Assembly: GCA_030737835.1 (NCBI GenBank)
Contig: CM060848.1
Location: forward strand, 17,508,804-17,572,803
From: Acorus gramineus
Taxonomy: Eukaryota; Streptophyta; Magnoliopsida; Acorales; Acoraceae
Direction of reading: 5' to 3'
Length of the DNA stretch: 64,000 nucleotides
Numbering within the stretch: the first letter of the stretch is position 1; every line of letters begins with the position of its first letter. Of this stretch, positions 21,950 to 35,144 are shown in pieces. The notes below the pieces were generated by a model. That model searched no databases, was not told the DNA's origin, and worked only from the letters and a program-made list of their open reading frames with translations. A program made the position numbers and the translations under genes.

Positions 21950-22103
21950 GCGTTTGGTTGCGCGATTGCAAAACTGATTATGTAGAAATCTGGGTATTAA
22001 AACTGATTCCGCATGAAACTCTTTTAGACAAAAAATTTCATTACACGATTACGGAAAAAGCTTCTTGCAATCGTAATAGTTATGCAATCGCGCAACCAAA
22101 CGC
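21950..22103. mobile_element. 154 bp MITE-like element, unit 2
   Basis: Copy of the element at 17451-17604 with both 21 bp inverted ends intact. Confidence 0.8.
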
Positions 22104-23351
22104 ACCATAAGTATTTTTTTTTATCATCCCTCTATAAAAGAAACCACTTTATTCACGGTTGTGGATTTCAATTTGTGAAGTTTTGCACGTTCTTGCAAAA
22201 AAAAAAAATAGAAACCTCAAATAATTCGCATCAAAGATTAGGAATCCTCTATCATTTAATCACGGTTTAAATCTTGGTTAACGAAGTTGATATTTCTTTT
22301 TTATTGGTAATTAAGTCGATATTCAACATTCAATACACAATTAATTATTGTCGATTGAATGGAATAAATGTTGGAAGAATTAAATCATTTTTCGATGTAC
22401 CCCAACGGAGCATTTTTTTCATTTGAAAAAAAAAAATTTGACGTTGCAAGCCGTTGCCATGGAGCAATGGATTATGGATAGACTGAAAACAAAATTTATT
22501 TATACCCGTTCTTCATATCATCCCCTTATTATTTTTAAGTCTATATCCTTTTTTTAGTCATTTTTAGGTCATTAATCTTGGTATATATTATTTATAAGTC
22601 CTTGTTTTCGGGAGAGAGGAAGACTCCAAGCGGCGCATAGCCTTACCTTGTGAGGGGAGAGAGATTTGTTGTGTTTTAAGGGGATGAGATAGAGGGGACA
22701 CAAACAAAATGACAACACATATAGTGTATATAAAAGGAAAAAAGGGAAAAAACTAATTAACCATAAATGGATAAATTATGGATCATAAATCGATGTATAA
22801 GAATTTATGATTTTTTAAATTATAATTATATATGTATAAATAAATTATTTGTGTTTGAGAATAAATATGAGAAGGAAGTGTGTGTACATCATCAGAATGA
22901 TTATCAAGGTCGAGGTATATGAACAATCCACACACATCCAGTTATACGGCATCCAATAATAAGCTTAGCTAAATCATAACTCATACAGTCACCAACACTT
23001 TATAAGATTTTTTTTTTTGAGTAAATTTTGGGCGACACTTAAGCTGCATTAGGAGGTGAAATTGAAACGCTAACATTCTTAAAATCTTGTGTTTCAAACT
23101 CAGCTTTTGAAAAACTATATTTTATTAGATTTTCAACCGCAACAATTTTTTAGCCTAAAAACTAAAGCTGAAAATGTGTTTGAATTTAAATTTGAGAATT
23201 TATAGCTTTTTAAACGCAGACCCACTTAAACTCATATCCAAGAGGGGGCCTTAATCCAAGTTTCAAATCATTTTATTACGAGGATAACAACAAAAACTCA
23301 AAACCCTTGCACGCGCATCCTCCTTTTATTAGTACCCCACTCATCTATCAG

Positions 23352-23804
23352 TTACTGTGTCAGGGAGACAACAATAGAAGTGTGCGTGACCAAGTTCTCT
23401 CCACGCCTGACCAACTCCTCCGGCGGTCCGCCGCGCAACCCCTTCGCCTTATTCACAGCCAGCACGGCCGCCTTATTGGCATTAGTGGCGGCCAATTTGG
23501 CGAACGACCAAGACGCGTCGTCGTTGAGTTTGACGTCTATGATGACCTTCCCTATATCCACATCCATCGCATTGTATAGGTTGACGATGGACGCGAGGAT
23601 CTCCTTGTCCTTCGCGTCGGTCGAGCTGGCGAGCAGCGTTGAAACGTAGGAGCGGCTTTCGAGGATGTTCACCTCTGTATTTTGGGATATGGTGACGGCT
23701 TGGTCGACGCGGTCGGAGGGCCTTCCGGTCTCCGGGCGGGAGGAGAGGATGAGGGGGAGGGAGACTAGGAGGAGGAGAAGTGGAAGCTTTGTTGCGGATG
23801 CCAT
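23352..23804 (-). CDS. PMEI-like gene B2
   Basis: 150 residues, intact. It differs from B1 by Asp to Asn in IVNLYN. TATA box on the minus strand at 23878-23870. Confidence 0.8.
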   Translation of the reverse strand: MASATKLPLLLLLVSLPLILSSRPETGRPSDRVDQAVTISQNTEVNILESRSYVSTLLASSTDAKDKEILASIVNLYNAMDVDIGKVIIDVKLNDDASWSFAKLAATNANKAAVLAVNKAKGLRGGPPEELVRRGENLVTHTSIVVSLTQ

Positions 23805-24712
23805 GAGGGATTTTTTTTTTTTTGGGTGGTTATGATCAGGTGGTGTGTTTGAGAGAGTGTATTGAAGGGGTATTTATAGGAGTTGGATATGTGGTTGGTT
23901 GGGTGGTATGATTATCATTTAATCATTCCTTTATTTATTGGAAATACGTTACAATCTATCAAATTCATTGTCCAAAATACACCATCCATCCATGTTTTCA
24001 CTTTTGCGTCGTGGATATACTTTTATCAAATGTAAAGTATTGGGTCACAGAATACTTTTAATAAATAAGTAATAGATTATCTATATCTACTACTATTATA
24101 AGAAATTAAATAATTGATTAAAGGATAAAAATGGAAATAAAAATATTGGATCACAGAATCCTTTTAATAAGTAAGTAATACATCATAATCTTATTAGATT
24201 AGATTGTATCATTGAATAATTTTAAAACTTAAATAAATCTATTATCTATATCTACTACTATTATAAGAAATTAATTAATTGATTAAAGGATAAAAATGGA
24301 AATAAAAATATTGGGTCACAGAATCCTTTTAATAAGTAAGTAATAGATTAAAAATTTAAATAAATCTATTAAACAAATCATAATATTATTAGATCAGATT
24401 GTACCATTGAATAATTTTAAAACTTAAATAAATAGATTATCTATATCTACTACTATTATAAGAAATTAAATAATTGATTAAAAGATAAAAATGTAAATAA
24501 AAATATTGGGTCACAGAATCTTTTTAATAAGTAAGTAATGGATTATGTATATCTACTACTATTATAAGAAATTAAATAATTGATTAAATGATAAAAAAAA
24601 AAAAAATATTGGGTCATAGAATTCTTTTAATAAATAACTAATAGATAAAAACAAAATCTTCAACCAAATCACTAAATTAATCACAGCATTTAAAAATCAA
24701 ACTGCACTACAT

Positions 24713-25140
24713 AGGGGTGGTAAACGAGCCGAGCTTTGACATGTTCAAGCTCGGCTCGTTTATAAACGAGTCGAGCCGAGCCGAGCCGAGCTCACGAGCC
24801 TCAACGAGTCTAGCGTTCTTCTTCATTTTAGGGTTTTTAAGGATCGAAAACAAAATTTTAACCTAAATGAGTCAAGTTCATGAGCCTAAATGAGCATAGC
24901 TTTGTATTAATTTAATGTTCTGATCTTATAAAAGAGTTTAGTCAAGTTTCAGCTAAGTTTTTTATAACACAACGAGTCGAATTTGAACACAAAATGAAGT
25001 TCGATCCAGGTCCCGAGCCTAATCGAACTTTAAAAATTGTTCAAGCTCGCTCATTTGTTTAATCGAACAAGCCCGAACGGGCTTAAACCGAGCCGAGCCC
25101 GAACGGAACCCGAACGACTTGGTTCGTTTACCAGCCCTAG
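24713..25140. mobile_element. hAT MITE, copy 2
   Basis: 428 bp copy with the same 8 bp flanks (24705-24712 and 25141-25148). It includes the ten bases missing in copy 1. Confidence 0.85.
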
Positions 25141-25224
25141 CACTACACCATGCTATATAACCCTCACATGTTCACCTTACCCACCACCATCACCACCACC
25201 ACCACCAAAAGGAGAGAGAAAAAA

Positions 25225-25326
25225 ATGATCATCATGTCCTCATCAACAAAACTTCATCTGCTGCTCCTCCTCGTTCATTTTTTTATTGATTACACGTGTC
25301 ATGTTCAAAATGAAAACCGAGCATGA
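25225..25326 (+). pseudogene. C stub 2
   Basis: Same truncation and 33-residue chimeric frame as stub 1, with Ile for Thr at the third residue. TATA box at 25153-25160. Confidence 0.75.
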
Positions 25327-25563
25327 TCATAGCAGACACTTTTTTTCCGATTATATATTATTCAACCCCCTCCCCCCAGAAAAAAAAAAAAAAAAACTAA
25401 ATGGATGTAAACACATGGACTACATGTGATTAATATGTCCATTTCATTTGATAGATAATGAATTATGGTTGTGTGATTCATCCAAATACAAAACAAGTAC
25501 TGAAAACACACGAAGAGAGGATCCGTTCCTCCTTTTTAAGATCCTCCAATATTGTACTATTAT

Positions 25564-26143
25564 TCAGCTCTGTAAGAGAGTGAATGTTACATTGACAATA
25601 ACAAAGGAGAGGCTGACCAACTCCCCGCCTCGGCTCACCATCTCCGGTGGCGGGCCACCTCGCAGTCCCTTCGCCTAATCCATGCACTCGCGTGCGTCTG
25701 CGTTGGCGGAACCGGCGGCCATGTATACATCCAGCCAATTATCAGGGTTGCCAACCCACGACAGTAAATCGAGGTCCCTCCGCATCCAATCATAGTTTTG
25801 GAGGACGTTCGCCAGAATCTCCTTGTCATTCATGTCGGCGTTCAGCCTTGAGACGTAGGCGACCGTGTCGGAGAGGCGATCTTGCGTTACGACGCGTAAG
25901 ATGCCGGTCATGTCGACGGGGTTTGGAGAGGGTGGAGCCGCGGGTGTCGGACTCGATGGACGAGACGCAGAGGGCGTAGACCGAGTCGGTGAAGGTGTAC
26001 TCATTGCATTTGTGCTCGACGTAGGTAGTGCCGGACTCGGGAGATGGAGTCGGGAATGGAGGGATTGGGGGGGTGGGGAAGGAGAGGATCAAAGGTAGGG
26101 AGAAGAGGAGGAGAAGCAGATGAAGCTTTGTTGTTGATGCCAT
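25564..26143 (-). pseudogene. PMEI pseudogene A3
   Basis: Shares the insertion frameshift and the TAG after ECMD, and lacks the nine bases present in A1. It has no second compensating shift, so the frame is broken. Confidence 0.85.
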
Positions 26144-26435
26144 GAGTGGTGTTGGTGGTAGTGAAGTGAGCAGGCTGGGGGTTAATATGATGGTATGAGT
26201 ATTTGGATTGATTAAAGCTTAATTGAAATCAATGGTGATTGATTTCCAGTATTGTGAATTAATTATTTTGATGGACGGGTGAACATGGATTAGTGTATCA
26301 TGGTGAGATCTGATGTTTATTTGAGTTTTATGGAAGCTTAATTGGTATGATCCGTGACTGGTTTTTTATGTTGATTTGGTTAACGTTTTGTTTTTTTTTA
26401 TCTAATGATTTATCAAATTTATCGTCTCTCTTCTC

Positions 26436-26589
26436 GCGTTTGGTTGCGCGATTGCAAAACTGATTATGTAGAAATCTGGGTATTAAAACTGATTCCGCAT
26501 GAAACTCTTTTAGACAAAAAATTTCATTACACGATTACGGAAAAAGCTTCTTGCAATCGTAATAGTTATGCAATCGCGCAACCAAACGC
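26436..26589. mobile_element. 154 bp MITE-like element, unit 3
   Basis: Copy of the element at 17451-17604. Two extra bases (TA) follow its right end. Confidence 0.8.
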
Positions 26590-27839
26590 ACCATATAAGT
26601 ATTTTTTTTTATCATCCCTCTATAAAAGAAACCACTTTATTCACGGTTGTGGATTTCAATTTGTGAAGTTTTGCACGTTCTTGCAAAAAAAAAATAGAAA
26701 CCTCAAATAATTCGCATCAAAGATTAGGAATCCTCTATCATTTAATCACGGTTTAAATCTTGGTTAACCAAGTTGATTTTCTTTTTTATTGGTAATTAAG
26801 TCGATATTCAACATTCAATACACAATTAATTATTGTCGATTGAATGGAATAAATGTTGGAAGAATTAAATCATTTTTCGATGTACCCCAACGGAGCATTT
26901 TTTTCATTTGAAAAAAAAAAATTTGACGTTGCAAGCCGTTGCCATGGAGCAATGGATTATGGATAGACTGAAAACAAGAATTTATTTATACCCGTTCTTC
27001 ATATCATCCCCTTATTATTTTTAAGTCTATATCCTTTTTTTAGTCATTTTTAGGTCATTAATCTTGGTATATATTATTTATAAGTCCTTGTTTTCGGGAG
27101 AGAGGAAGACTCCAAGCGGCGCATAGCCTTACCTTGTGAGGGGAGAGAGATTTGTTGTGTTTGAAGGGGATGAGATAGAGGGGACACAAACAAAATGACA
27201 ACACATATAGCGTATATAAAAGGAAAAAAAGGGAAAAAACTAATTAACCATAAATGGATAAATTATGGATCATAAATCGATGTATAAGAATTTATGATTT
27301 TTTAAATTATAATTATATATGTATAAATAAATTATTTGTGTTTGAGAATAAATATGAGAAGGAAGTGTGTGTACATCATCAGAATGATTATCAAGGTCGA
27401 GGTATATGAACAATCCACACACATCCAGTTATACGGCATCCAATAATAAGCTTAGCTAAATCATAACTCATACAGTCACCAACACTTTATAAGATTTTTT
27501 TTTTTTTGAGTAAATTTTGGGCGACACTTAAGCTGCATTAGGAGGTGAAATTGAAACGCTAACATTCTTAAAATCTTGTGTTTCAAACTCAGCTTTTGAA
27601 AAACTATATTTTATTAGATTTTCAACCGCAACAATTTTTTAGCCTAAAAACTAAAGCTGAAAATGTGTTTGAATTTAAATTTGAGAATTTATAGCTTTTT
27701 AAACGCAGACCCACTTAAACTCATATCCAAGAGGGGGCCTTAATCCAAGTTTCAAATCATTTTATTACGAGGATAACAACAAAAACTCAAAACCCTGCAC
27801 GCTCATCCTCCTTTTATTAGTACCCCACTCATCTATCAG

Positions 27840-28292
27840 TTACTGTGTCAGGGAGACAACAATAGAAGTGTGGCTGACCAAGTTCTCTCCACGCCTGACC
27901 AACTCCTCCGGCGGTCCGCCGCGCAACCCCTTCGCCTTATTCACAGCCAGCACGGCCGCCTTATTGGCATTAGTGGCGGCCAATTTGGCGAACGACCAAG
28001 ACGCGTCGTCGTTGAGTTTGACGTCTATGATGACCTTCCCTATATCCACATCCATCGCATTGTATAGGTTGACGATGGACGCGAGGATCTCCTTGTCCTT
28101 CGCGTCGGTCGAGCTGGCGAGCAGCGTTGAAACGTAGGAGCGGCTTTCGATGATGTTCACCTCTGTATTTTGGGATATGGTGACGGCTTGGTCGACGCGG
28201 TCGGAGGGCCTTCCGGTCTCCGGGCGGGAGGAGAGGATGAGGGGGAGGGAGACTAGGAGGAGGAGAAGTGGAAGCTTTGTTGCGGATGCCAT
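27840..28292 (-). CDS. PMEI-like gene B3
   Basis: 150 residues, intact. It differs from B1 at three sites: NIIESRS, IVNLYN and LVSHTS. TATA box on the minus strand at 28370-28362. The leader A-run is longer than in other copies. Confidence 0.8.
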   Translation of the reverse strand: MASATKLPLLLLLVSLPLILSSRPETGRPSDRVDQAVTISQNTEVNIIESRSYVSTLLASSTDAKDKEILASIVNLYNAMDVDIGKVIIDVKLNDDASWSFAKLAATNANKAAVLAVNKAKGLRGGPPEELVRRGENLVSHTSIVVSLTQ

Positions 28293-29200
28293 GAGGGATT
28301 TTTTTTTTTTTTTTTGGGTGGTTATGATCAGGTGGTGTGTTTGAGAGAGTGTATTGAAGGGGTATTTATAGGAGTTGGATACGTGGTTGGTTGGGTGGTA
28401 TGATTTTCATTTAATCATTCCTTTATTTATTGGAAATACGTTACAATCTATCAAATTTATTGTCCAAAATACACCATCCATCCATGTTTTCACTTTTGCG
28501 TCGTGGATATACTTTTATCAAATGTAAAATATTGGGTCACAGAATACTTTTAATAAATAAGTAATAGATTATCTATATCTACTACTATTATAAGAAATTA
28601 AATAGTTGATTAAAGGATAAAAATGGAAATAAAAATATTGGATCACAGAATCCTTTTAATAAGTAAGTAATACATCATAATCTTATTATATTAGATTGTA
28701 TCATTGAATAATTTTAAAACTTAAATAAATCTATTATCTATATCTACTACTATTATAAGAAATTAATTAATTGATTAAAGGATAAAAATGGAAATAAAAA
28801 TATTGGGTCACAGAATCCTTTTAATAAGTAAGTAATAGATTAAAAATTTAAATAAATCTATTAAACAAATCATAATATTATTAGATCAGATTGTATCATT
28901 GAATAATTTTAAAACTTAAATAAATAGATTATCTATATCTACTACTATTATAAGAAATTAAATAATTGATTAAAAGATAAAAATCTAAATAAAAATATTG
29001 GGTCACAGAATCTTTTTAATAAGTAAGTAATAGATTATGTATATCTACTACTATTATAAGAAATTAAATAATCGATTAAATGATAAAAATAAAAATATTG
29101 GGTCATAGAATTCTTTTAATAAATAACTAATAGATAAAAAAAAATCTTCAACCAAATCACTAAATTAATCGCAGCATTTAAAAATCAAACAGCACTACAT

Positions 29201-29628
29201 AGGGGTGGTAAACGAGCCGAGCTTTGACATGTTCAAGCTCGGCTCGTTTATAAACGAGTCGAGCCGAGCCGAGCCGAGCTCACGAGCCTCAACGAGTCTA
29301 GCGTTCTTCTTCATTTTAGGGTTTTTAAGGATCGAAAACAAAATTTTAACCTAAATGAGTCAAGTTCATGAGCCTAAATGAGCATAGCTTTGTATTAATT
29401 TAATTTTCTGATCTTATAAAAGAGTTTAGTCAAGTTTCAGCTAAGTTTTTTATAACACAACGAGTCGAATTTGAACACAAAATGAAGTTCGATCCAGGTC
29501 CCGAGCCTAACCGAACTTTAAAAATTGTTCAAGCTCGCTCATTTGTTTAATCGAACAAGCCCGAACGAGCTTAAACCGAGCCGAGCCCGAGCCGAACCCG
29601 AGCGACTTGGTTCGTTTACCAGCCCTAG
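29201..29628. mobile_element. hAT MITE, copy 3
   Basis: Flanked by CACTACAT (29193-29200) and CACTACAC (29629-29636). Both inverted ends are present. Confidence 0.85.
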
Positions 29629-29712
29629 CACTACACCATGCTATATAACCCTCACATGTTCACCTTACCCACCACCATCACCACCACCACCACCAAAAGG
29701 AGAGAGAAAAAA

Positions 29713-29814
29713 ATGATCATCATGTCCTCATCAACGAAACTTCATCTGCTGCTCCTCCTCGTTCATTTTTTTATTGATTACACGTGTCATGTTCAAAATG
29801 AAAACCGAGCATAG
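29713..29814 (+). pseudogene. C stub 3
   Basis: 33-residue chimeric frame as in stub 2. The stop is TAG because a short GATCAT-containing segment after the junction is missing here. TATA box at 29641-29648. Confidence 0.75.
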
Positions 29815-30059
29815 CAGGAAACCATAGCGGACACTTTTTTTGTGATTATATATTATTCAACCCCCTTCCCCCAGAAAAAAAAAAAAAAAAAACTAAATGG
29901 ATGTAAACACATGGACTACATGTGATTAATATGTCCATTTCATTTGATAGATAATGAATTATGGTTGTGTGATTCATCCAAATACAAAACAAGTACTGAA
30001 AACACACGAAGAGAGGATCCGTTCCTCCTTTTTAAGATCCTCCAATATTGTACTATTAT

Positions 30060-30639
30060 TCAGCTCTGTAAGAGAGTGAATGTTACATTGACAATAACAA
30101 AGGAGAGGCTGACCAACTCCCCGCCTCGGCTCACCATCTCCGGTGGCGGGCCACCTCGCAGTCCCTTCGCCTAATCCATGCACTCGCGTGCGTCTGCGTT
30201 GGCGGAACCGGCGGCCATGTATACATCCAGCCAATTATCAGGGTTGCCAACCCACGACAGTAAATCGAGGTCCCTCCGCATCCAATCATAGTTTTGGAGG
30301 ACGTTCGCCAGAATCTCCTTGTCATTCATGTCGGCGTTCAGCCTTGAGACGTAGGCGACCGTGTCGGAGAGGCGATCTTGCGTTACGACGCGTAAGATGC
30401 CGGTCATGTCGACGGGGTTTGGAGAGGGTGGAGCCGCGGGTGTCGGACTCGATGGACGAGACGCAGAGGGCGTAGACCGAGTCGGTGAAGGTGTACTCAT
30501 TGCATTTGTGCTCGACGTAGGTAGTGCCGGACTCGGGAGATGGAGTCGGGAATGGAGGGATTGGGGGGGTGGGGAAGGAGAGGATCAAAGGTAGGGAGAA
30601 GAGGAGGAGAAGCAGATGAAGCTTTGTTGTTGATGCCAT
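30060..30639 (-). pseudogene. PMEI pseudogene A4
   Basis: Same lesions as A3: insertion frameshift, nine-base deletion and TAG after ECMD. Confidence 0.85.
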
Positions 30640-30932
30640 GAGTGGTGTTGGTGGTAGTGAAGTGAGCAGGCTGGGGGTTAATATGATGGTATGAGTATTT
30701 GGATTGATTAAAGCTTAATTGAAATCAATGGTGATTGATTTACAGTATTGTGAATTAATTATTTTGATGGACGGGTGAACATGGATTATTGTATCATGGT
30801 GAGATCTGATGTTTATTTGAGTTTTATGGAAGCTTAATTGGTATGATCTGTGACTGGTTTTTTATGTTGATTTGGTTAACGTTTTGTTTTTTTTTTATCT
30901 AATGATTTATCAAATTTATCGTCTCTCTTCTC

Positions 30933-31086
30933 GCGTTTGGTTGCGCGATTGCAAAACTGATTATGTAGAAATCTGGGTATTAAAACTGATTCCGCATGAA
31001 ACTCTTTTAGACAAAAAATTTCATTACACGATTACGGAAAAAGCTTCTTGCAATCGTAATAGTTATGCAATCGCGCAACCAAACGC
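30933..31086. mobile_element. 154 bp MITE-like element, unit 4
   Basis: Copy of the element at 17451-17604. Confidence 0.8.
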
Positions 31087-32335
31087 ACCATAAGTATTTT
31101 TTTTTATCATCCCTCTATAAAAGAAACCACTTTATTCACGGTTGTGGATTTCAATTTGTGAAGTTTTGCACGTTCTTGCAAAAAAAAAAATAGAAACCTC
31201 AAATAATTCGCATCAAAGATTAGGAATCCTCTATCATTTAATCACGGTTTAAATCTTGGTTAACCAAGTTGATATTTCTTTTTTATTGGTAATTAAGTCG
31301 ATATTCAACATTCAATACACAATTAATTATTGTCGATTGAATGGAATAAATGTTGGAAGAATTAAATCATTTTTCGATGTACCCCAACGGAGCATTTTTT
31401 TCATTTGAAAAAAAAAAATTTGACGTTGCAAGCCGTTGCCATGGAGCAATGGATTATGGATAGACTGAAAACAAGAATTTATTTATACCCGTTCTTCATA
31501 TCATCCCCTTATTATTTTTAAGTCTATATCCTTTTTTTAGTCATTTTTAGGTCATTAATCTTGGTATATATTATTTATAAGTCCTTGTTTTCGGGAGAGA
31601 GGAAGACTCCAAGCGGCGCATAGCCTTACCTTGTGAGGGGAGAGAGATTTGTTGTGTTTGAAGGGGATGAGATAGAGGGGACACAAACAAAATGACAACA
31701 CATATAGTGTATATAAAAGGAAAAAAGGGAAAAAACTAATTAACCATAAATGGATAAATTATGGATCATAAATCGATGTATAAGAATTTATGATTTTTTA
31801 AATTATAATTATATATGTATAAATAAATTATTTGTGTTTGAGAATAAATATGAGAAGGAAGTGTGTGTACCTCATCAGAATGATTATCAAGGTCGAGGTA
31901 TATGAACAATCCACACACATCCAGTTATACGGCATCCAATAATAAGCTTAGCTAAATCATAACTCATACAGTCACCAACACTTTATAAGATTTTTTTTTT
32001 TTGAGTAAATTTTGGGCGACACTTAAGCTGCATTAGGAGGTGAAATTGAAACGCTAACATTCTTAAAATCTTGTGTTTCAAACTCAGCTTTTGAAAAACT
32101 ATATTTTATTAGATTTTCAACCGCAACAATTTTTTAGCCTAAAAACTAAAGCTGAAAATGTGTTTGAATTTAAATTTGAGAATTTATAGCTTTTTAAACG
32201 CAGACCCACTTAAACTCATATCCAAGAGGGGGCCTTAATCCAAGTTTCAAATCATTTTATTACGAGGATAACAACAAAAACTCAAAACCCTTGCACGCTC
32301 ATCCTCCTTTTATTAGTACCCCACTCATCTATCAG

Positions 32336-32788
32336 TTACTGTGTCAGGGAGACAACAATAGAAGTGTGCGTGACCAAGTTCTCTCCACGCCTGACCAACT
32401 CCTCCGGCGGTCCGCCGCGCAACCCCTTCGCCTTATTCACAGCCAGCACGGCCGCCTTATTGGCATTAGTGGCGGCCAATTTGGCGAACGACCAAGACGC
32501 GTCGTCGTTGAGTTTGACGTCTATGATGACCTTCCCTATATCCACATCCATCGCATTGTATAGGTCGACGATGGACGCGAGGATCTCCTTGTCCTTCGCG
32601 TCGGTCGAGCTGGCGAGCAGCGTTGAAACGTAGGAGCGGCTTTCGATGATGTTCACCTCTGTATTTTGGGATATGGTGACGGCTTGGTCGACGCGGTCGG
32701 AGGGCCTTCCGGTCTCCGGGCGGGAGGAGAGGATGAGGGGGAGGGAGACTAGGAGGAGGAGAAGTGGAAGCTTTGTTGCGGATGCCAT
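32336..32788 (-). CDS. PMEI-like gene B4
   Basis: 150 residues, intact. It reads NIIESRS with IVDLYN and LVTHTS, one change from B1. TATA box on the minus strand at 32860-32852. The leader has a two-base deletion in its GTGTGT tract. Confidence 0.8.
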   Translation of the reverse strand: MASATKLPLLLLLVSLPLILSSRPETGRPSDRVDQAVTISQNTEVNIIESRSYVSTLLASSTDAKDKEILASIVDLYNAMDVDIGKVIIDVKLNDDASWSFAKLAATNANKAAVLAVNKAKGLRGGPPEELVRRGENLVTHTSIVVSLTQ

Positions 32789-33692
32789 GAGGGATTTTTT
32801 TTTTTTTGGGTGGTTATGATCAGGTGGTGTTTGAGAGAGTGTATTGAAGGGGTATTTATAGGAGTTGGATATGTGGTTGGTTGGGTGGTATGATTATCAT
32901 TTAATCATTCCTTTATTTATTGGAAATACGTTACAATCTATCAAATTCATTGTCCAAAATACACCATCCATCCATGTTTTCACTTTTGCGTCGTGGATAT
33001 ACTTTTATCAAATGTAAAGTATTGGGTCACATAATACTTTTAATAAATAAGTAATAGATTATCTATATCCACTACTATTATAAGAAATTAAATAACTTAT
33101 TAAAGGATAAAAATGGAAATAAAAATATTGGATCACAGAATCTTTTAATAAGTAAGTAATACATCATAATCTTATCAGATTAGATTGTATCATTGAATAA
33201 TTTTAAAACTTAAATAAATCTATTATCTATATCTACTACTATTATAAGAAATTAATTAATTGATTAAAGGATAAAAATGGAAATAAAAATATTGGGTCAC
33301 AGAATCCTTTTAATAAGTAAGTAATAGATTAAAAATTTAAATAAATCTATTAAACAAATCATAATATTATTAGATCAGATTGTATCATTGAATAATTTTA
33401 AAACTTAAATAAATAGATTATCTATATCTACTACTATTATAAGAAATTAAATAATTGATTAAAAGATAAAAATGTAAATAAAAATATTGGGTCACAGAAT
33501 CTTTTTAATAAGTAAGTAATAGATTATGTATATCTACTACTATTATAAGAAATTAAATAATTGATTAAATGATAAAAAAAAAAAAATATTGGGTCATAGA
33601 ATTCTTTTAATAAATAACTAATAGATAAAAACAAAATCTTCAACCAAATCACTAAATTAATCACAGCATTTAAAAATCAAACTGCACTACAT

Positions 33693-34120
33693 AGGGGTGG
33701 TAAACGAGCCGAGCTTTGACATGTTCAAGCTCGGCTCGTTTATAAACGAGTCGAGCCGAGCCGAGCCGAGCTCACGAGCCTCAACGAGTCTAGCGTTCTT
33801 CTTCATTTTAGGGTTTTTAAGGATCGAAAACAAAATTTTAACCTAAATGAGTCAAGTTCATGAGCCTAAATGAGCATAGCTTTGTATTAATTTAATTATC
33901 TGATCTTATAAAAGAGTTTAGTCAAGTTTCAGCTAAGTTTTTTATAACACAACGAGTCGAATTTGAACACAAAATGAAGTTCGATCCACGTCCCGAGCCT
34001 AACCGAACTTTAAAAATTGTTCAAGCTCGCTCATTTGTTTAATCGAACAAGCCTGAACGAGCTTAAATCGAGCCGAGCCCGAGCCGAACCCGAGCGACTT
34101 GATTCGTTTACCGGCCCTAG
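33693..34120. mobile_element. hAT MITE, copy 4
   Basis: Flanked by the same 8 bp duplication (33685-33692 and 34121-34128). Confidence 0.85.
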
Positions 34121-34215
34121 CACTACACCATGCTATATAACCCTCACATGTTCACCTTACCCACCACCATCACCACCACCACCACCAAAAGGAGAGAGAG
34201 AAAAAAAAGATCATC

Positions 34216-34272
34216 ATGTCCTCATCAACAAAACTTCATCTGCTGCTCCTCCTCGTTCATTTTTTTTATTGA
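34216..34272 (+). pseudogene. C stub 4, shortened
   Basis: The first ATG is lost (AAGATC instead of ATGATC), so only the native ATG at 34216 remains. One extra T after the junction shifts the tail and stops it after 18 residues. TATA box at 34133-34140. Confidence 0.75.
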
Positions 34273-34564
34273 TTACACGTGTCATGTTCAAAATGAAAAC
34301 CGAGCATGATCATAGCAGGAAACCATAGCAGACACTTTTTTTCCGATTATATATTATTCAACCCCCTCCCCCCAGAAGAAAAAAAAAAAAAAAAAAACTA
34401 AATGGATGTAAACACATGGACTACATGTGATTAATATGTCCATTTCATTTGATAGATAATGAATTATGGTTGTGTGATTCATCCAAATACAAAACAAGTA
34501 CTGAAAACACACGAAGAGAGGATCCGTTCCTCCTTTTTAAGATCCTCCAATATTGTACTATTAT

Positions 34565-35144
34565 TCAGCTCTGTAAGAGAGTGAATGTTACATTGACAAT
34601 AACAAAGGAGAGGCTGACCAACTCCCCGCCTCGGCTCACCATCTCCGGTGGCGGGCCACCTCGCAGTCCCTTCGCCTAATCCATGCACTCGCGTGCGTCT
34701 GCGTTGGCGGAACCGGCGGCCATGTATACATCCAGCCAATTATCAGGGTTGCCAACCCACGACAGTAAATCGAGGTCCCTCCGCATCCAATCATAGTTTT
34801 GGAGGACGTTCGCCAGAATCTCCTTGTCATTCATGTCGGCGTCCAGCCTTGAGACGTAGGCGACCGTGTCGGAGAGGCGATCTTGCGTTACGACGCGTAA
34901 GATGCCGGTCATGTCGACGGGGTTTGGAGAGGGTGGAGCCGCGGGTGTCGGACTCGATGGACGAGACGCAGAGGGCGTAGACCGAGTCGGTGAAGGTGTA
35001 CTCATTGCATTTGTGCTCGACGTAGGTAGTGCCGGACTCGGGAGATGGAGTCGGGAATGGAGGGATTGGGGGGGTGGGGAAGGAGAGGATCAAAGGTAGG
35101 GAGAAGAGGAGGAGAAGCAGATGAAGCTTTGTTGTTGATGCCAT
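34565..35144 (-). pseudogene. PMEI pseudogene A5
   Basis: Same lesions as A3 and A4. One substitution changes Asn to Asp in SRLDADMND. Confidence 0.85.

Larger units (their letters stand above)
20771..25272. repeat. array tier I, unit 2 (4,502 bp)
   Basis: Same order as unit 1. Landmarks: A2 21079-21657, inverted-repeat element 21950-22103, B2 23352-23804, hAT MITE 24713-25140, C stub 25225-25326. Confidence 0.92.
25273..29760. repeat. array tier I, unit 3 (4,488 bp)
   Basis: Landmarks: A3 25564-26143, inverted-repeat element 26436-26589, B3 27840-28292, hAT MITE 29201-29628, C stub 29713-29814. Confidence 0.92.
29761..34254. repeat. array tier I, unit 4 (4,494 bp)
   Basis: Landmarks: A4 30060-30639, inverted-repeat element 30933-31086, B4 32336-32788, hAT MITE 33693-34120, C stub 34216-34272. 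Confidence 0.92.
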
